Assembly: GCF_007827695.1 (NCBI RefSeq)
Contig: NZ_VITA01000005.1
Coordinates: 124,001 to 188,000 of the forward strand
DNA length: 64,000 nucleotides
From: Sinorhizobium medicae
GTDB taxonomy: Bacteria > Pseudomonadota > Alphaproteobacteria > Rhizobiales > Rhizobiaceae
Direction of reading: 5' to 3'
Part shown: piece after piece, positions 28,644 through 39,193 of the stretch
Numbering within the stretch: position 1 is the stretch's first letter
Layout of the letters: each line of letters opens with the position of its first letter
The notes under the pieces: model-generated
What the model saw: the letters and a program-made list of their open reading frames with translations, nothing else
Told to the model about the DNA's origin: nothing
The model's database searches: none
Program-made: the position numbers and the translations under genes

Positions 28644-28798
28644 AAGGGCGAACCGCTCCCGCAAACCGGGGCGAAGGGGACTCGCTGCATCACCTGAACC
28701 CGCCCCCACCGTCCTATCGAGGGGAGAGAGGGGCGCAGCCAAATCCCCAACCCCGCTCGAGGGGATGGGTTAGTCCTCGGGTCAAACCCGGCAGACGG
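28644..28798. other. Gap between convergent genes with a degraded RIME-like sequence
   Basis: The 155-bp space carries fragments resembling the RIME-like element near 13200 (CAAACCGGGGCGAAGGGGACTCGC, then CCTATCGAGGGGAG) and a CCTCGGGTCAAACCCGG motif, but no intact inverted arms. It looks like an eroded mosaic element. No gene is seen. Confidence 0.4.
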
Positions 28799-29605
28799 CT
28801 AATCCGCGTCTGCGGTCCGTAATGCCTCGAGCGTCGGCATCGAAGTGATGTTGTAGCCGGAGTCGACGTAGTGGATTTCGCCGGTGACGCCGCGCGAGAG
28901 ATCCGAAAGCAGGTACAGTGCGGAACTGCCGACGTCCTCAATGGTGACGGTGCGGCGCAGGGGCGAATTCTTCTGCTGCCACGAGAGCATGGCGCGCGCG
29001 TCGGAAATGCCTGCTCCGGCCAGTGTCCGGATCGGGCCGGCCGAGATCGCATTGACGCGGATGCCGCGCGTTCCGTAGTCGGCTGCGAGATAGCGCACCG
29101 ACGCCTCGAGCGCGGCCTTGGCAACGCCCATGACATTGTAGTTCGGCATGACCCGCACCGAGCCGCCATAGGTGAGCGTCAGCATGGTGCCGCCATCGCT
29201 CATCAGCTCCGCCGCACGCCGGGCTATTTCGGTGAAGGAGAAGCAGGAGATCACCATGGTGCGGCTGAAATTGTCCCGCGTGGTGTCGGCATAGAGACCC
29301 TTGAGCTCGTTCTTGTCCGAGAAGCCAATGGCGTGGACGACGAAATCGAGCTTGCCCCAGCGTTCCTTCATGGCAGCGACGACAGCGTCGACGGAGGCGA
29401 TGTCCTCGACGTCGCAGGGGAGGAGGAAGTCGGAACCGACCTCTGCTGCCAGCGGCTTGACGCGCTTGCCGAGGGCCTCGCCCTGGTAGGTGAAGGCCAG
29501 CTCGGCGCCCTGCGCGGCGAGTGTCTTGGCGATCCCCCAGGCAATAGAATGGTTGTTGGCGACGCCCATGATGAGGCCGCGCTTTCCGTTCATCAATCCG
29601 TTCAT
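28799..29605 (-). CDS. fabI: Enoyl-[acyl-carrier-protein] reductase (NADH)
   Basis: A 268-residue short-chain dehydrogenase that reduces trans-2-enoyl-ACP in each fatty-acid elongation cycle; target of triclosan and diazaborines. The glycine-rich cofactor site G-V-A-N-N-H-S-I-A-W-G and the catalytic Tyr146, Tyr156 and Lys163 (Y-x6-K) sit at the same numbers as in E. coli FabI. It starts five bases beyond the fabB stop, so fabA-fabB-fabI form one unit. Rhizobia often encode a second fabI elsewhere. A closely placed alternative ATG lies at 29593. Confidence 0.94.
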   Translation of the reverse strand: MNGLMNGKRGLIMGVANNHSIAWGIAKTLAAQGAELAFTYQGEALGKRVKPLAAEVGSDFLLPCDVEDIASVDAVVAAMKERWGKLDFVVHAIGFSDKNELKGLYADTTRDNFSRTMVISCFSFTEIARRAAELMSDGGTMLTLTYGGSVRVMPNYNVMGVAKAALEASVRYLAADYGTRGIRVNAISAGPIRTLAGAGISDARAMLSWQQKNSPLRRTVTIEDVGSSALYLLSDLSRGVTGEIHYVDSGYNITSMPTLEALRTADAD

Positions 29606-29609
29606 CGTG

Positions 29610-30830
29610 TTATCCGTTATAGCGCTGGAAGACGAGCGTCGCGTTGGTGCCGCCGAAGCCGAAGGAGTTCGAAAGAACCGTGTCGATCCTGGCATTGTCG
29701 ATGCGCTTGCGGACGATCGGCACGCCTTCGAATTCGGCGTCGAGCTCGGTGATGTGAGCGCTTTCGCCGATGAAGCCGGCCTGCATCATCAGGAGGCCGT
29801 AGATCGATTCCTGTACACCAGCCGCGCCGAGTGAGTGACCGGTCAGCGATTTCGTGGACTGGATATGCGGCATCTTCTCACCGAAGACCTCGCGGATGGC
29901 GCCGATCTCCTTTTGATCGCCGACCGGCGTGGAGGTGCCGTGGGTATTGATGTAGTCGACATCGCCATTCACCGTGGCGAGCGCCTGGCGCATGCAGCGC
30001 GCGGCGCCTTCGCCGGAGGGGGCGACCATGTCGTATCCGTCCGAGGTCGCGCCGTAGCCGACGATTTCGGCGTAAATCTTCGCACCGCGCGCCTTGGCAC
30101 GCTCCAGTTCCTCCAGGACGAGGACACCGGCACCGCCGGCGATGACGAAGCCGTCGCGGTTCGCGTCATAGGCACGGGAAGCAATTGCCGGCGTATCGTT
30201 ATACTTGGAAGACATGGCGCCCATGGCGTCGAACAGATTTGACATGGTCCAGTCGAGATCTTCGTGACCTCCGGCGAACATCACGTCCTGTTTGCCCCAC
30301 TGGATCATTTCTGCGGCATTGCCGATGCAGTGTGCCGAGGTCGAGCAGGCCGACGAGATGGAATAGTTGACGCCGTGGATCTGGAACCAGGTCGCAAGGG
30401 TCGCGGAGGCCGTGGACGACATCGCCTTTGGCACGGCGAAGGGGCCGATGCGCTTGGGGCTGTTGTTCTTGCGGGTAATGTCCGCCGCTTCGACGATCGT
30501 GCGCGTCGAAGGGCCGCCCGATCCCATTATGATGCCGGTGCGTTCGTTTGTGATGTCGCCGGCTTCCAATCCGGAATCCGCGATAGCCTGCTTCATCGCC
30601 ACATGGTTCCAGGCTCCGCCCTGAGAGAGGAAGCGCATGGCGCGCCGGTCGACCAGATCTGTCGGGTCGAGCGCAGGCGCTCCCCAGACCTGGCATTTAA
30701 AGCCGTGCTCGGCAAAATCCGGAGAAAACGTGATGCCCGAACGCGCATCGCGGAGCGACGCGGTGACTTCGTCGGCATCGCTGCCGATCGAGGAAACGAT
30801 CCCGAGGCCCGTTACAACAACCCGTCTCAT
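29610..30830 (-). CDS. fabB: 3-oxoacyl-[acyl-carrier-protein] synthase I
   Basis: A 406-residue condensing enzyme that elongates unsaturated acyl-ACP made by FabA. The active-site Cys162 lies in [11 protein letters not shown], and the two catalytic histidines in [11 protein letters not shown] and T-G-H-S-L-G-A-A-G. The sequence is closer to the FabB (KAS I) group than to FabF, and the position directly after fabA supports that. It is cytosolic and coupled to fabI. Confidence 0.95.
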   Translation of the reverse strand: MRRVVVTGLGIVSSIGSDADEVTASLRDARSGITFSPDFAEHGFKCQVWGAPALDPTDLVDRRAMRFLSQGGAWNHVAMKQAIADSGLEAGDITNERTGIIMGSGGPSTRTIVEAADITRKNNSPKRIGPFAVPKAMSSTASATLATWFQIHGVNYSISSACSTSAHCIGNAAEMIQWGKQDVMFAGGHEDLDWTMSNLFDAMGAMSSKYNDTPAIASRAYDANRDGFVIAGGAGVLVLEELERAKARGAKIYAEIVGYGATSDGYDMVAPSGEGAARCMRQALATVNGDVDYINTHGTSTPVGDQKEIGAIREVFGEKMPHIQSTKSLTGHSLGAAGVQESIYGLLMMQAGFIGESAHITELDAEFEGVPIVRKRIDNARIDTVLSNSFGFGGTNATLVFQRYNG

Positions 30831-30878
30831 GTCAGATGACCTTTTCTTCGATTGGAACCGTGCGGGATCGCCCGCAGT

Positions 30879-31394
30879 TCAGCCGGCCTTTTCCTGGAAG
30901 AGGCCGACCCTGAGGTCGGTGGCCTTATAGATGGTTTCGCCATCGGCCTTCATCCAGCCGTCGGCAATGCCGAGGACCAGGCGGCCGCGCATGACGCGCT
31001 TGAAGTCGATGCCGTATTCTACCAGCTTGGTCTTCGGCGTCACCATGCCGGTGAACTTCACCTCGCCCGTGGAGATGGCGCGGCCCTTGCCGGCCTCCCC
31101 AAGCCAACCCAGGAAGAAGCCGGTCAATTGCCACATGGCGTCGAGGCCGAGGCAGCCGGGCATGACCGGATCGCCCATGAAGTGACACGGAAAGAACCAC
31201 AGGTCCGGCGTAATGTCGAACTCGGCGCGAACGTAACCCTTGTCGTGGGGCCCGCCTGTTTCCGAAATGTCGGTGATGCGATTGAACATCAGCATCGGCG
31301 GCAGCGGCAGCTGCGCGTTGCCGGGGCCAAACATTTCGCCTCGGCCGCAGATCAGGATTTCCTCGTAGCTGAAGCTGGATTGTCTGGTGGTCAT
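30879..31394 (-). CDS. fabA: 3-hydroxydecanoyl-ACP dehydratase/isomerase
   Basis: A 171-residue hot-dog-fold enzyme that dehydrates 3-hydroxydecanoyl-ACP and isomerises the double bond, the branch point to unsaturated fatty acids. Catalytic His71 ([12 protein letters not shown]) and Asp85 (G-L-D-A-M-W-Q-L) match E. coli His70 and Asp84. It is first in the fabA-fabB-fabI operon, 48 bases before fabB, and divergent from irr across a 480-bp gap. Confidence 0.96.
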   Translation of the reverse strand: MTTRQSSFSYEEILICGRGEMFGPGNAQLPLPPMLMFNRITDISETGGPHDKGYVRAEFDITPDLWFFPCHFMGDPVMPGCLGLDAMWQLTGFFLGWLGEAGKGRAISTGEVKFTGMVTPKTKLVEYGIDFKRVMRGRLVLGIADGWMKADGETIYKATDLRVGLFQEKAG

Positions 31395-31531
31395 GGATGG
31401 TTGCTTCCCGAGTCTATATTGTGTTCTCCGACCTGCTTTAGTGCAAGTCCGGTCTGATTTGAAGCGCAGCTGTCATCCGCGGCTGCGGTGCCGGCTGTCG
31501 CTGGTGACGTTCCACGCGGAACGGCATGCGG

Positions 31532-31640
31532 GTCTACGGCGCCGCGCGTTCTCTCAGACGCGCAAAGGTCGCTGTAGGGCTTTCAGCTGCTGCATGCCTT
31601 GTACTTCCATAGGCTACGATTAAAGGAAGCATGCAGCAGG
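31532..31640. repeat. Rhizobial mosaic element with two hairpins, between fabA and irr
   Basis: The segment GTCTACGGCGCCGCGCG ... ATGCAGCAGG contains one palindrome around CGCGCGT-TCTCTCAG-ACGCGC and a second with 10-base perfect arms CTGCTGCATG (31587-31596) / CATGCAGCAG (31630-31639). A partial relative (GCGCTGCGCGTCTTATCGGACGCGC) occurs in the pnp leader. From general familiarity this layout is a repeated Rhizobiaceae intergenic element. The rest of the 31395-31875 gap should hold the fabA and irr promoters, but I could not define them firmly. Confidence 0.7.
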
Positions 31641-31875
31641 AAATCTCTCGCACAGTTGCCGAACCCGCTCCGGATGGTGACATCATTCCGCCGTCGCTTA
31701 CAGTATGAATGTGGCCACGGCCAGAGTTAAATGGCCGCAATCCTCCCCTTTGGGCTGATTTTCAGGCCTTTGCGGCCTTCGCATGTGCGGAATCTATTGA
31801 AAGCCGCGGCGCCAGAAGTTATATCGCAAACTGATAAATCACGGACCCCGCAGTTATATATCGGAACGGCTGTCG

Positions 31876-32298
31876 ATGACGAAAGCAACGCACATGTCCT
31901 CACAGGAGAGACTGCGCAATTCGGGTTTGCGCCCGACGCGCCAGCGCGTCGCGCTTGCCGACCTGATTTTCGCCAAGGGCGACCGTCACCTGACGGTGGA
32001 GGAACTCCATGAGGAGGCCGTCACGGCCGGCGTTCCCGTTTCGCTCGCGACCGTCTACAACACGCTCCATCAGTTTACCGAGGCCGGTATGATCCGCGTT
32101 CTGGCCGTCGAGAGCGCAAGGACCTATTTCGACACGAATGTTTCGGATCACCACCATTTCTTCATCGAGGGCGAGAACGAGGTCCTCGACATCCCTGTGA
32201 GCAATATTCAGATCGACAATCTCCCGGAACCGCCGGAAGGGATGGAAATCTCCCATGTCGACGTGGTGATCCGGCTGCGCCATAAGGTCGAGCGCTGA
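31876..32298 (+). CDS. irr: Iron response regulator Irr (Fur superfamily)
   Basis: A 140-residue Fur-family transcription factor. In Rhizobiales Irr acts under iron limitation, repressing haem synthesis and iron storage/export genes, and is inactivated by haem. The winged-helix domain has R-x-T-R-Q-R-V-A-L-A-D-L and S-L-A-T-V-Y-N-T-L-H-Q-F. The dimer domain carries the Irr-specific S-D-H-H-H-F-F histidine cluster used for haem sensing. The N-terminal Cys-Pro haem regulatory motif of Bradyrhizobium Irr is absent, as in other Rhizobiaceae. A likely target, mbfA, lies at 59 kb with a perfect Irr-type palindrome. An alternative in-frame ATG is at 31894. Confidence 0.93.
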   Translation: MTKATHMSSQERLRNSGLRPTRQRVALADLIFAKGDRHLTVEELHEEAVTAGVPVSLATVYNTLHQFTEAGMIRVLAVESARTYFDTNVSDHHHFFIEGENEVLDIPVSNIQIDNLPEPPEGMEISHVDVVIRLRHKVER

Positions 32299-32333
32299 GC
32301 CTTCGATCCTCTTTCTCCGTCAAACCAATCTCA

Positions 32334-32969
32334 TCACATCACGTCGTCCGGATCGCGGCCGGGACCGGCTTTCCCGGTCGGCAGCATCCACCCGTATCGA
32401 AGCGCACCGCCGCGCACGGCAAAGGCCGTGAGCACACCCAGTGCGGACGCCACCGCCAGCGGCAATCCGAGCATGCTTGCGAGCACGAAGGCGGAGGCTC
32501 CGATGAGGGCGGCGCTCACATAGATCTCCGGCCGCAACAGGACGGAAGGTTCTCCGGCCAGCAGATCACGCAGGACGCCGCCGAAGGTTGCCGTCAGAGT
32601 GCCCGTGACGAGGGCGACGATCGGCGAACCCGTCGCAGCCAGTCCCTTCGCCGCGCCCATGACGCAATAGGCGGAAAGACCCATCGCATCGAGCCATACG
32701 AGCAGGCGATAGCGTGACTCGAGAAGGTGCGACGTCAGGAAGACGGCGATGGCCACTGCCGCGCAGACGATGATGAAGTTGGGGTTCACTACCCAGAACA
32801 CCGGCGTCACGCCGAGAACGAGATCCCGAATGGTCCCGCCGCCAATGCCGGTCGCGGAAGCGAGAAACAGATAACCGATAATGTCGAGCTGCTTGCGGGA
32901 AGCCGAAAGCGCTCCCGTCGCCGCGAAGACGGCGACGCCCGCATAGTCGAGGAATTCGAGGATCGGCAT
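32334..32969 (-). CDS. TRIC/UPF0126-family membrane protein
   Basis: A 211-residue inner-membrane protein with about seven helices arranged as two related halves, each with a Gly-rich/Arg-Asp motif (G-I-G-G-G-T-I-R-D-L-V-L-G and A-T-F-G-G-V-L-R-D-L-L-A-G-E). This duplicated G-G-x-x-R-D-L pattern defines the UPF0126 (YadS) family, prokaryotic relatives of trimeric intracellular cation channels. Some bacterial members transport glycine or small ions; the substrate here is unknown. It converges with irr, 35 bases apart. Confidence 0.9.
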   Translation of the reverse strand: MPILEFLDYAGVAVFAATGALSASRKQLDIIGYLFLASATGIGGGTIRDLVLGVTPVFWVVNPNFIIVCAAVAIAVFLTSHLLESRYRLLVWLDAMGLSAYCVMGAAKGLAATGSPIVALVTGTLTATFGGVLRDLLAGEPSVLLRPEIYVSAALIGASAFVLASMLGLPLAVASALGVLTAFAVRGGALRYGWMLPTGKAGPGRDPDDVM

Positions 32970-33060
32970 GGCTGCTCCGCTTTGCTTTACGCCCCTCTCT
33001 AGAACTTTTCCCCTCAGACAGGAAAGGCTCTAAACGTCACCTTCGAAAACATGCGGCAGG

Positions 33061-33849
33061 CTAACGCGGCAGCAGCGTCTGCGTCCGGCCGAGAAGATAA
33101 TAGGCGAGCAGTCCGGTCCATTCCTTGGCGGCCGTCGTCGCCAATTGGGCATTGAGTGATGGCTGGGTGAAATCCACGCCGAGCCGCACCTTGCCGCTCG
33201 TACGGTAATCCACCGGCCAGGGCGTCACCTCGATGTCGTTCGCGCGAAAGAGGCCCACAGAACGGGGCATATGATAGGCCGAGGTCACGAGCGCGCAACG
33301 ATCGAGCCCGTTTTCCCGGAGGAGGTGCCGTGTATTGCGGGCGTTTTCGAAGGTCGTCCGCGATTCTCCCTCACGGATCAGGCGCTCCGGGCCGATGCCG
33401 AAGGTCCCGAAAAAAGCTGCAGAGGCATGCGCGTCGCCCTCGTAGATGCCGCTGAGCGAGCCGTCGCCTCCGGATACGAGGATGCGCGCCCCCGGATGGG
33501 CCCGCGCCAGCCTCAGGGTCTCGACGAAACGCTCCGCCGCCTGATTCATCTCGATGCCGCCGCGGCTCGCCATGACCACATTCTCGAAGGCGCCGCCAAG
33601 CACGATCATGCAGGCAAGCTCCGCCGGCTCCGGCGAGGGGCGGGGAAAGCGATCCTCCAGGATCTGCAGGAAATAGGAGCCGGCCGTGGTGAAGAGAGTG
33701 ATGAAAAGCACGGCGAGCCCGAAGACGCTGATACCGCCACCCGTTCGACGGAAGCGGGTGAGCATGAGCAGCACGCCGACGAGCAGCATGAGAAAGGCGA
33801 GTGATAGCGGCTGGGCGACGAGCCAGAAGATTTTGGAAACGAGGAACAT
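33061..33849 (-). CDS. YdcF/ElyC-like DUF218 membrane protein
   Basis: A 262-residue protein with two N-terminal membrane helices (about 8-30 and 42-64) followed by a DUF218 domain: A-C-M-I-V-L-G-G, A-R-I-L-V-S-G-G-D-G and E-S-R-T-T-F-E-N-A-R are the characteristic motifs, and V-T-S-A-Y-H-M-P-R-S follows. Relatives (ElyC, SanA) influence envelope integrity and peptidoglycan lipid-carrier metabolism in enterobacteria; transfer of that role is inference. The gene is monocistronic by context. Confidence 0.87.
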   Translation of the reverse strand: MFLVSKIFWLVAQPLSLAFLMLLVGVLLMLTRFRRTGGGISVFGLAVLFITLFTTAGSYFLQILEDRFPRPSPEPAELACMIVLGGAFENVVMASRGGIEMNQAAERFVETLRLARAHPGARILVSGGDGSLSGIYEGDAHASAAFFGTFGIGPERLIREGESRTTFENARNTRHLLRENGLDRCALVTSAYHMPRSVGLFRANDIEVTPWPVDYRTSGKVRLGVDFTQPSLNAQLATTAAKEWTGLLAYYLLGRTQTLLPR

Positions 33850-33985
33850 GCTTCCAGTTTCTCAGCAGATGCGGGTTAAGATTTCATCTACGGAGGCTGC
33901 GAATTCTGCGCGTTCTGATGAAGCTTGAACAGCCACCGAACGCGACGAATTCTGGTAGATTCCGGTTTTCCGTTAGAATCGGAGA

Positions 33986-34129
33986 ATGAAACGGAATTCC
34001 GACAGTACGGCTTCACGGACACCGAGCGACGCAAAGTCGCGCCGCGAGGTCGCCGTGCATTTCCAGCAGATCGAGGAAAGTCCGGCAAGGCCGGGTCAGG
34101 AAACGATGTTCGCCGAATTCGAGCGCTAG
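33986..34129 (+). CDS. Possible 47-residue small protein, unknown
   Basis: An ATG-to-TAG frame encoding a highly charged peptide (M-K-R-N-S-D-S-T-A-S ... Q-E-T-M-F-A-E-F-E-R), with a possible helix in the middle third. An in-frame stop at 33974 fixes the start. The only purine-rich element (GGAGA) abuts the ATG, so initiation signals are poor. It lies in the 345-bp gap between the DUF218 gene and tRNA-Ala. I recognise no family. It may be a real lineage-specific gene or chance. Confidence 0.35.
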   Translation: MKRNSDSTASRTPSDAKSRREVAVHFQQIEESPARPGQETMFAEFER

Positions 34130-34194
34130 GCCTGGCCGCATGAGCGGCGTGTCGCCTCTATCTGCAAACGGGCTGTAAAATTATCCGGAGATTT

Positions 34195-34270
<76 letters not shown>

Positions 34271-34518
34271 ATCAGGGTCCGGCTGTGCCGGTCCGGGAAG
34301 TTCGCGAGGCGCTTTGTGCCTAGCGAGTGGCGGCTTATTACTTCTGCTTCGTGCAGATGGCAAGCCGAAAGTTCAGGGTCGGTACGATTTATTTTCCGGT
34401 TCCGGCCGGATGCCCCGATACCGCTCGTGCACGGCGAAGAGGCGGTTTCGTGCGCCTTTCGGGGCGCGCCCCGGGGGGCAGGCAAGCGGGCGGCGATCCG
34501 CCCGCATTGCCAGACTGA

Positions 34519-34908
34519 TCAGACGTCTTCATCCTCATCGGATACGCCGATGATGTCGCTCATGTCGTCGTCGTCGTCCTCGTCGTCGGTCTGGAGGAAC
34601 GTGTCGTCGTCGTCACCCTCGATCTCGACATCGTCGTCGCCGAGATCCGGCAGGTCGTCGCCGCCCGATGCCTCGTCGTCCGCATCCTCGAGCGAAACGA
34701 GTTCGACTTCCGTGTTCTCGGTATCGACTTCCGTTACCTCTTCCTCTTCTTCCTTCTCGAGCACCTTGGCGACGGAGGTCTCCTCGAAGAAGGACAGCGG
34801 ATAGGACTTGCCCGTATAGGGGGAGACGATCGGATCACGGTTCAGGTCGTAGAATTTGCGCCCCGTTTCCGGGTCGATACGCTTCGTTCCAAGTTCCGGT
34901 TTTGCCAC
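34519..34908 (-). CDS. TIGR02300/FYDLN-acid family protein
   Basis: A 129-residue protein with a conserved N-terminal motif (K-P-E-L-G-T-K-R-I-D-P-E-T-G-R-K-F-Y-D-L-N, then P-I-V-S-P-Y-T-G-K) and an extremely acidic second half with long Asp/Glu runs. In many family members the motif has Cys where this protein has Asp (K-R-I-D-P). Function is unknown; the family is restricted to alphaproteobacteria. I chose GTG at 34908 because the family begins M-A-K-P-E-L-G and AAGAGG lies 8 bases upstream; a TTG two codons earlier is possible. It is divergent from aroA. Confidence 0.85.
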   Translation of the reverse strand: MAKPELGTKRIDPETGRKFYDLNRDPIVSPYTGKSYPLSFFEETSVAKVLEKEEEEEVTEVDTENTEVELVSLEDADDEASGGDDLPDLGDDDVEIEGDDDDTFLQTDDEDDDDDMSDIIGVSDEDEDV

Positions 34909-35181
34909 AGTCAAAGCCTCTTGAATGGCCGGACAAGCCGGCTCTTGCCGGAAAGCCGGCGGTTAGAAAGGTGTCAAGCTTATGATGATTAGCCGGTCCC
35001 CATAATCATCTTGACGAGCTCTGTCAAAGATAAACTTCCGCGAGCCAAGGTCGTCATTTTCTTCGCAGCAGGAGGATGACCCTTTTCGCGCATTGTGTTA
35101 GGGAGCCGGCGAGACCGGCGGCCCACCACCAGCGCGCCGGAAAGCACCACCTTCCGCGCCCGCCGTCAGCCGGATTGTTAG

Positions 35182-37199
<2,018 letters not shown>

Positions 37200-37365
37200 A
37201 GAAAGGCTCTTCTTCGGTCCGACCGATATTGCCTTCTTGAAATAAGCCTGAAATTCCGTCCACGCGCCGGATTGCTCCATGATAGGAGCGGACTGGGTTC
37301 AGGCCTGTTCAACACCAGCCCCCGGCGCATATGTGTCTCCGGCAGGAGATGCAGCAGGAGATTAT

Positions 37366-39072
37366 ATGTCTGCAACCAACCCCACCCGTGATGATTTCGC
37401 AGCGCTTCTGGAAGAGTCCTTCGCCAAGACGGACCTCGCCGAAGGCTACGTCGCCAAGGGCATCGTCACGGCGATCGAAAAGGACGTCGCAATCGTCGAC
37501 GTCGGCCTGAAGGTCGAAGGCCGCGTACCGCTGAAGGAATTCGGCGCCAAGGCCAAGGACGGCACGCTCAAGGTCGGCGACGAAGTCGAAGTCTATGTCG
37601 AGCGCATTGAAAACGCTCTCGGCGAAGCTGTTCTGTCGCGCGAGAAGGCTCGCCGCGAAGAAAGCTGGCAGCGCCTGGAAGTGAAGTTCGAAGCCGGCGA
37701 ACGCGTCGAAGGCATCATCTTCAACCAGGTCAAGGGCGGCTTCACCGTCGATCTCGACGGCGCCGTAGCCTTCCTGCCGCGTTCGCAGGTCGACATCCGT
37801 CCGATCCGCGACGTGACCCCGCTGATGCACAACCCGCAGCCCTTCGAAATCCTGAAGATGGACAAGCGCCGCGGCAACATCGTCGTTTCGCGCCGCACGG
37901 TTCTCGAAGAGTCGCGCGCCGAGCAGCGTTCTGAAATCGTTCAGAATCTCGAGGAGGGCCAGGTTGTCGAGGGTGTCGTCAAGAACATCACCGATTACGG
38001 TGCGTTCGTCGACCTCGGCGGCATCGACGGTCTGCTGCACGTCACCGACATGGCATGGCGTCGCGTCAATCATCCGTCGGAAATCCTGAACATCGGCCAG
38101 CAGGTCAAGGTTCAGATCATCCGCATCAACCAGGAAACCCACCGCATCTCGCTCGGCATGAAGCAGCTCGAGTCCGATCCGTGGGACGGCATCGGTGCGA
38201 AGTATCCGGTCGGCAAGAAGATCTCGGGCACGGTTACGAACATCACCGACTACGGTGCTTTCGTCGAGCTGGAGCCGGGCATCGAAGGCCTGATCCACAT
38301 TTCCGAGATGTCCTGGACGAAGAAGAACGTTCACCCCGGCAAGATCCTGTCCACGAGCCAGGAAGTCGACGTGGTCGTTCTCGAAGTCGATCCGACCAAG
38401 CGCCGCATTTCGCTCGGCCTCAAGCAGACGCTCGAGAACCCATGGCAGGCATTCGCGCATAGCCATCCGGCTGGCACGGAAGTCGAAGGCGAAGTCAAGA
38501 ACAAGACTGAATTCGGTCTGTTCATCGGCCTCGATGGCGATGTCGACGGCATGGTTCACCTCTCCGATCTCGACTGGAACCGTCCGGGCGAGCAGGTCAT
38601 CGAAGAATTCAACAAGGGCGACGTCGTCCGTGCTGTGGTTCTCGATGTGGACGTCGACAAGGAGCGTATCTCGCTCGGCATCAAGCAGCTCGGCCGTGAT
38701 GCGGTCGGTGAAGCTGCTGCTTCCGGCGACCTGCGCAAGAATGCCGTCGTTTCGGCCGAAGTCATCGGCGTCAACGATGGCGGCATCGAGGTGCGGCTCG
38801 TCAATCACGAGGACGTCACCGCCTTCATCCGCCGCGCTGATCTCTCGCGCGACCGCGACGAACAGCGTCCGGAGCGCTTCTCGGTCGGCCAGACCGTCGA
38901 CGCGCGCGTCACCAACTTCTCCAAGAAGGACCGCAAGATCCAGCTGTCGATCAAGGCTCTGGAAATCGCGGAAGAGAAGGAAGCCGTCGCTCAGTTCGGC
39001 TCTTCCGACTCGGGTGCTTCGCTTGGCGACATTCTGGGCGCTGCGCTCAAGAACCGCCAGAACAACGAGTAA
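37366..39072 (+). CDS. rpsA: 30S ribosomal protein S1
   Basis: A 568-residue mRNA-binding ribosomal protein with six S1 repeats. The first two degenerate repeats mediate ribosome binding, and the later four contain the repeated V-x-N-I-T-D-Y-G-A-F-V-D/E-L and H-V/I-T/S-D/E-M-x-W patterns (from about residue 195). It helps unfold structured mRNAs at initiation. GCAGGAG lies 6 bases before the ATG at 37366; an in-frame upstream start at 37279 lacks family similarity. Confidence 0.97.
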   Translation: MSATNPTRDDFAALLEESFAKTDLAEGYVAKGIVTAIEKDVAIVDVGLKVEGRVPLKEFGAKAKDGTLKVGDEVEVYVERIENALGEAVLSREKARREESWQRLEVKFEAGERVEGIIFNQVKGGFTVDLDGAVAFLPRSQVDIRPIRDVTPLMHNPQPFEILKMDKRRGNIVVSRRTVLEESRAEQRSEIVQNLEEGQVVEGVVKNITDYGAFVDLGGIDGLLHVTDMAWRRVNHPSEILNIGQQVKVQIIRINQETHRISLGMKQLESDPWDGIGAKYPVGKKISGTVTNITDYGAFVELEPGIEGLIHISEMSWTKKNVHPGKILSTSQEVDVVVLEVDPTKRRISLGLKQTLENPWQAFAHSHPAGTEVEGEVKNKTEFGLFIGLDGDVDGMVHLSDLDWNRPGEQVIEEFNKGDVVRAVVLDVDVDKERISLGIKQLGRDAVGEAAASGDLRKNAVVSAEVIGVNDGGIEVRLVNHEDVTAFIRRADLSRDRDEQRPERFSVGQTVDARVTNFSKKDRKIQLSIKALEIAEEKEAVAQFGSSDSGASLGDILGAALKNRQNNE

Positions 39073-39095
39073 TCGTTGCCGGACCTGAAATGATG

Positions 39096-39127
39096 AGCCC
39101 GCGGAGAGCGATCTCCGCGGGCTTTTT
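39096..39127 (+). terminator. Rho-independent terminator after rpsA
   Basis: Perfect 12-base arms AGCCCGCGGAGA / TCTCCGCGGGCT with a GCGA tetraloop, followed by TTTT, 24 bases past the rpsA stop. Confidence 0.92.
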
Positions 39128-39193
39128 CATGGCGCAGCCTGGGGGCGAAAACCGCACATTTTCCTCATCCCGCTCACAGCGCCGTGCGTCTTA

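Noticed and set aside
37309-38808. 499-codon open frame antisense to rpsA
   Set aside because: Repetitive only because it mirrors the S1 repeats; no independent signals.
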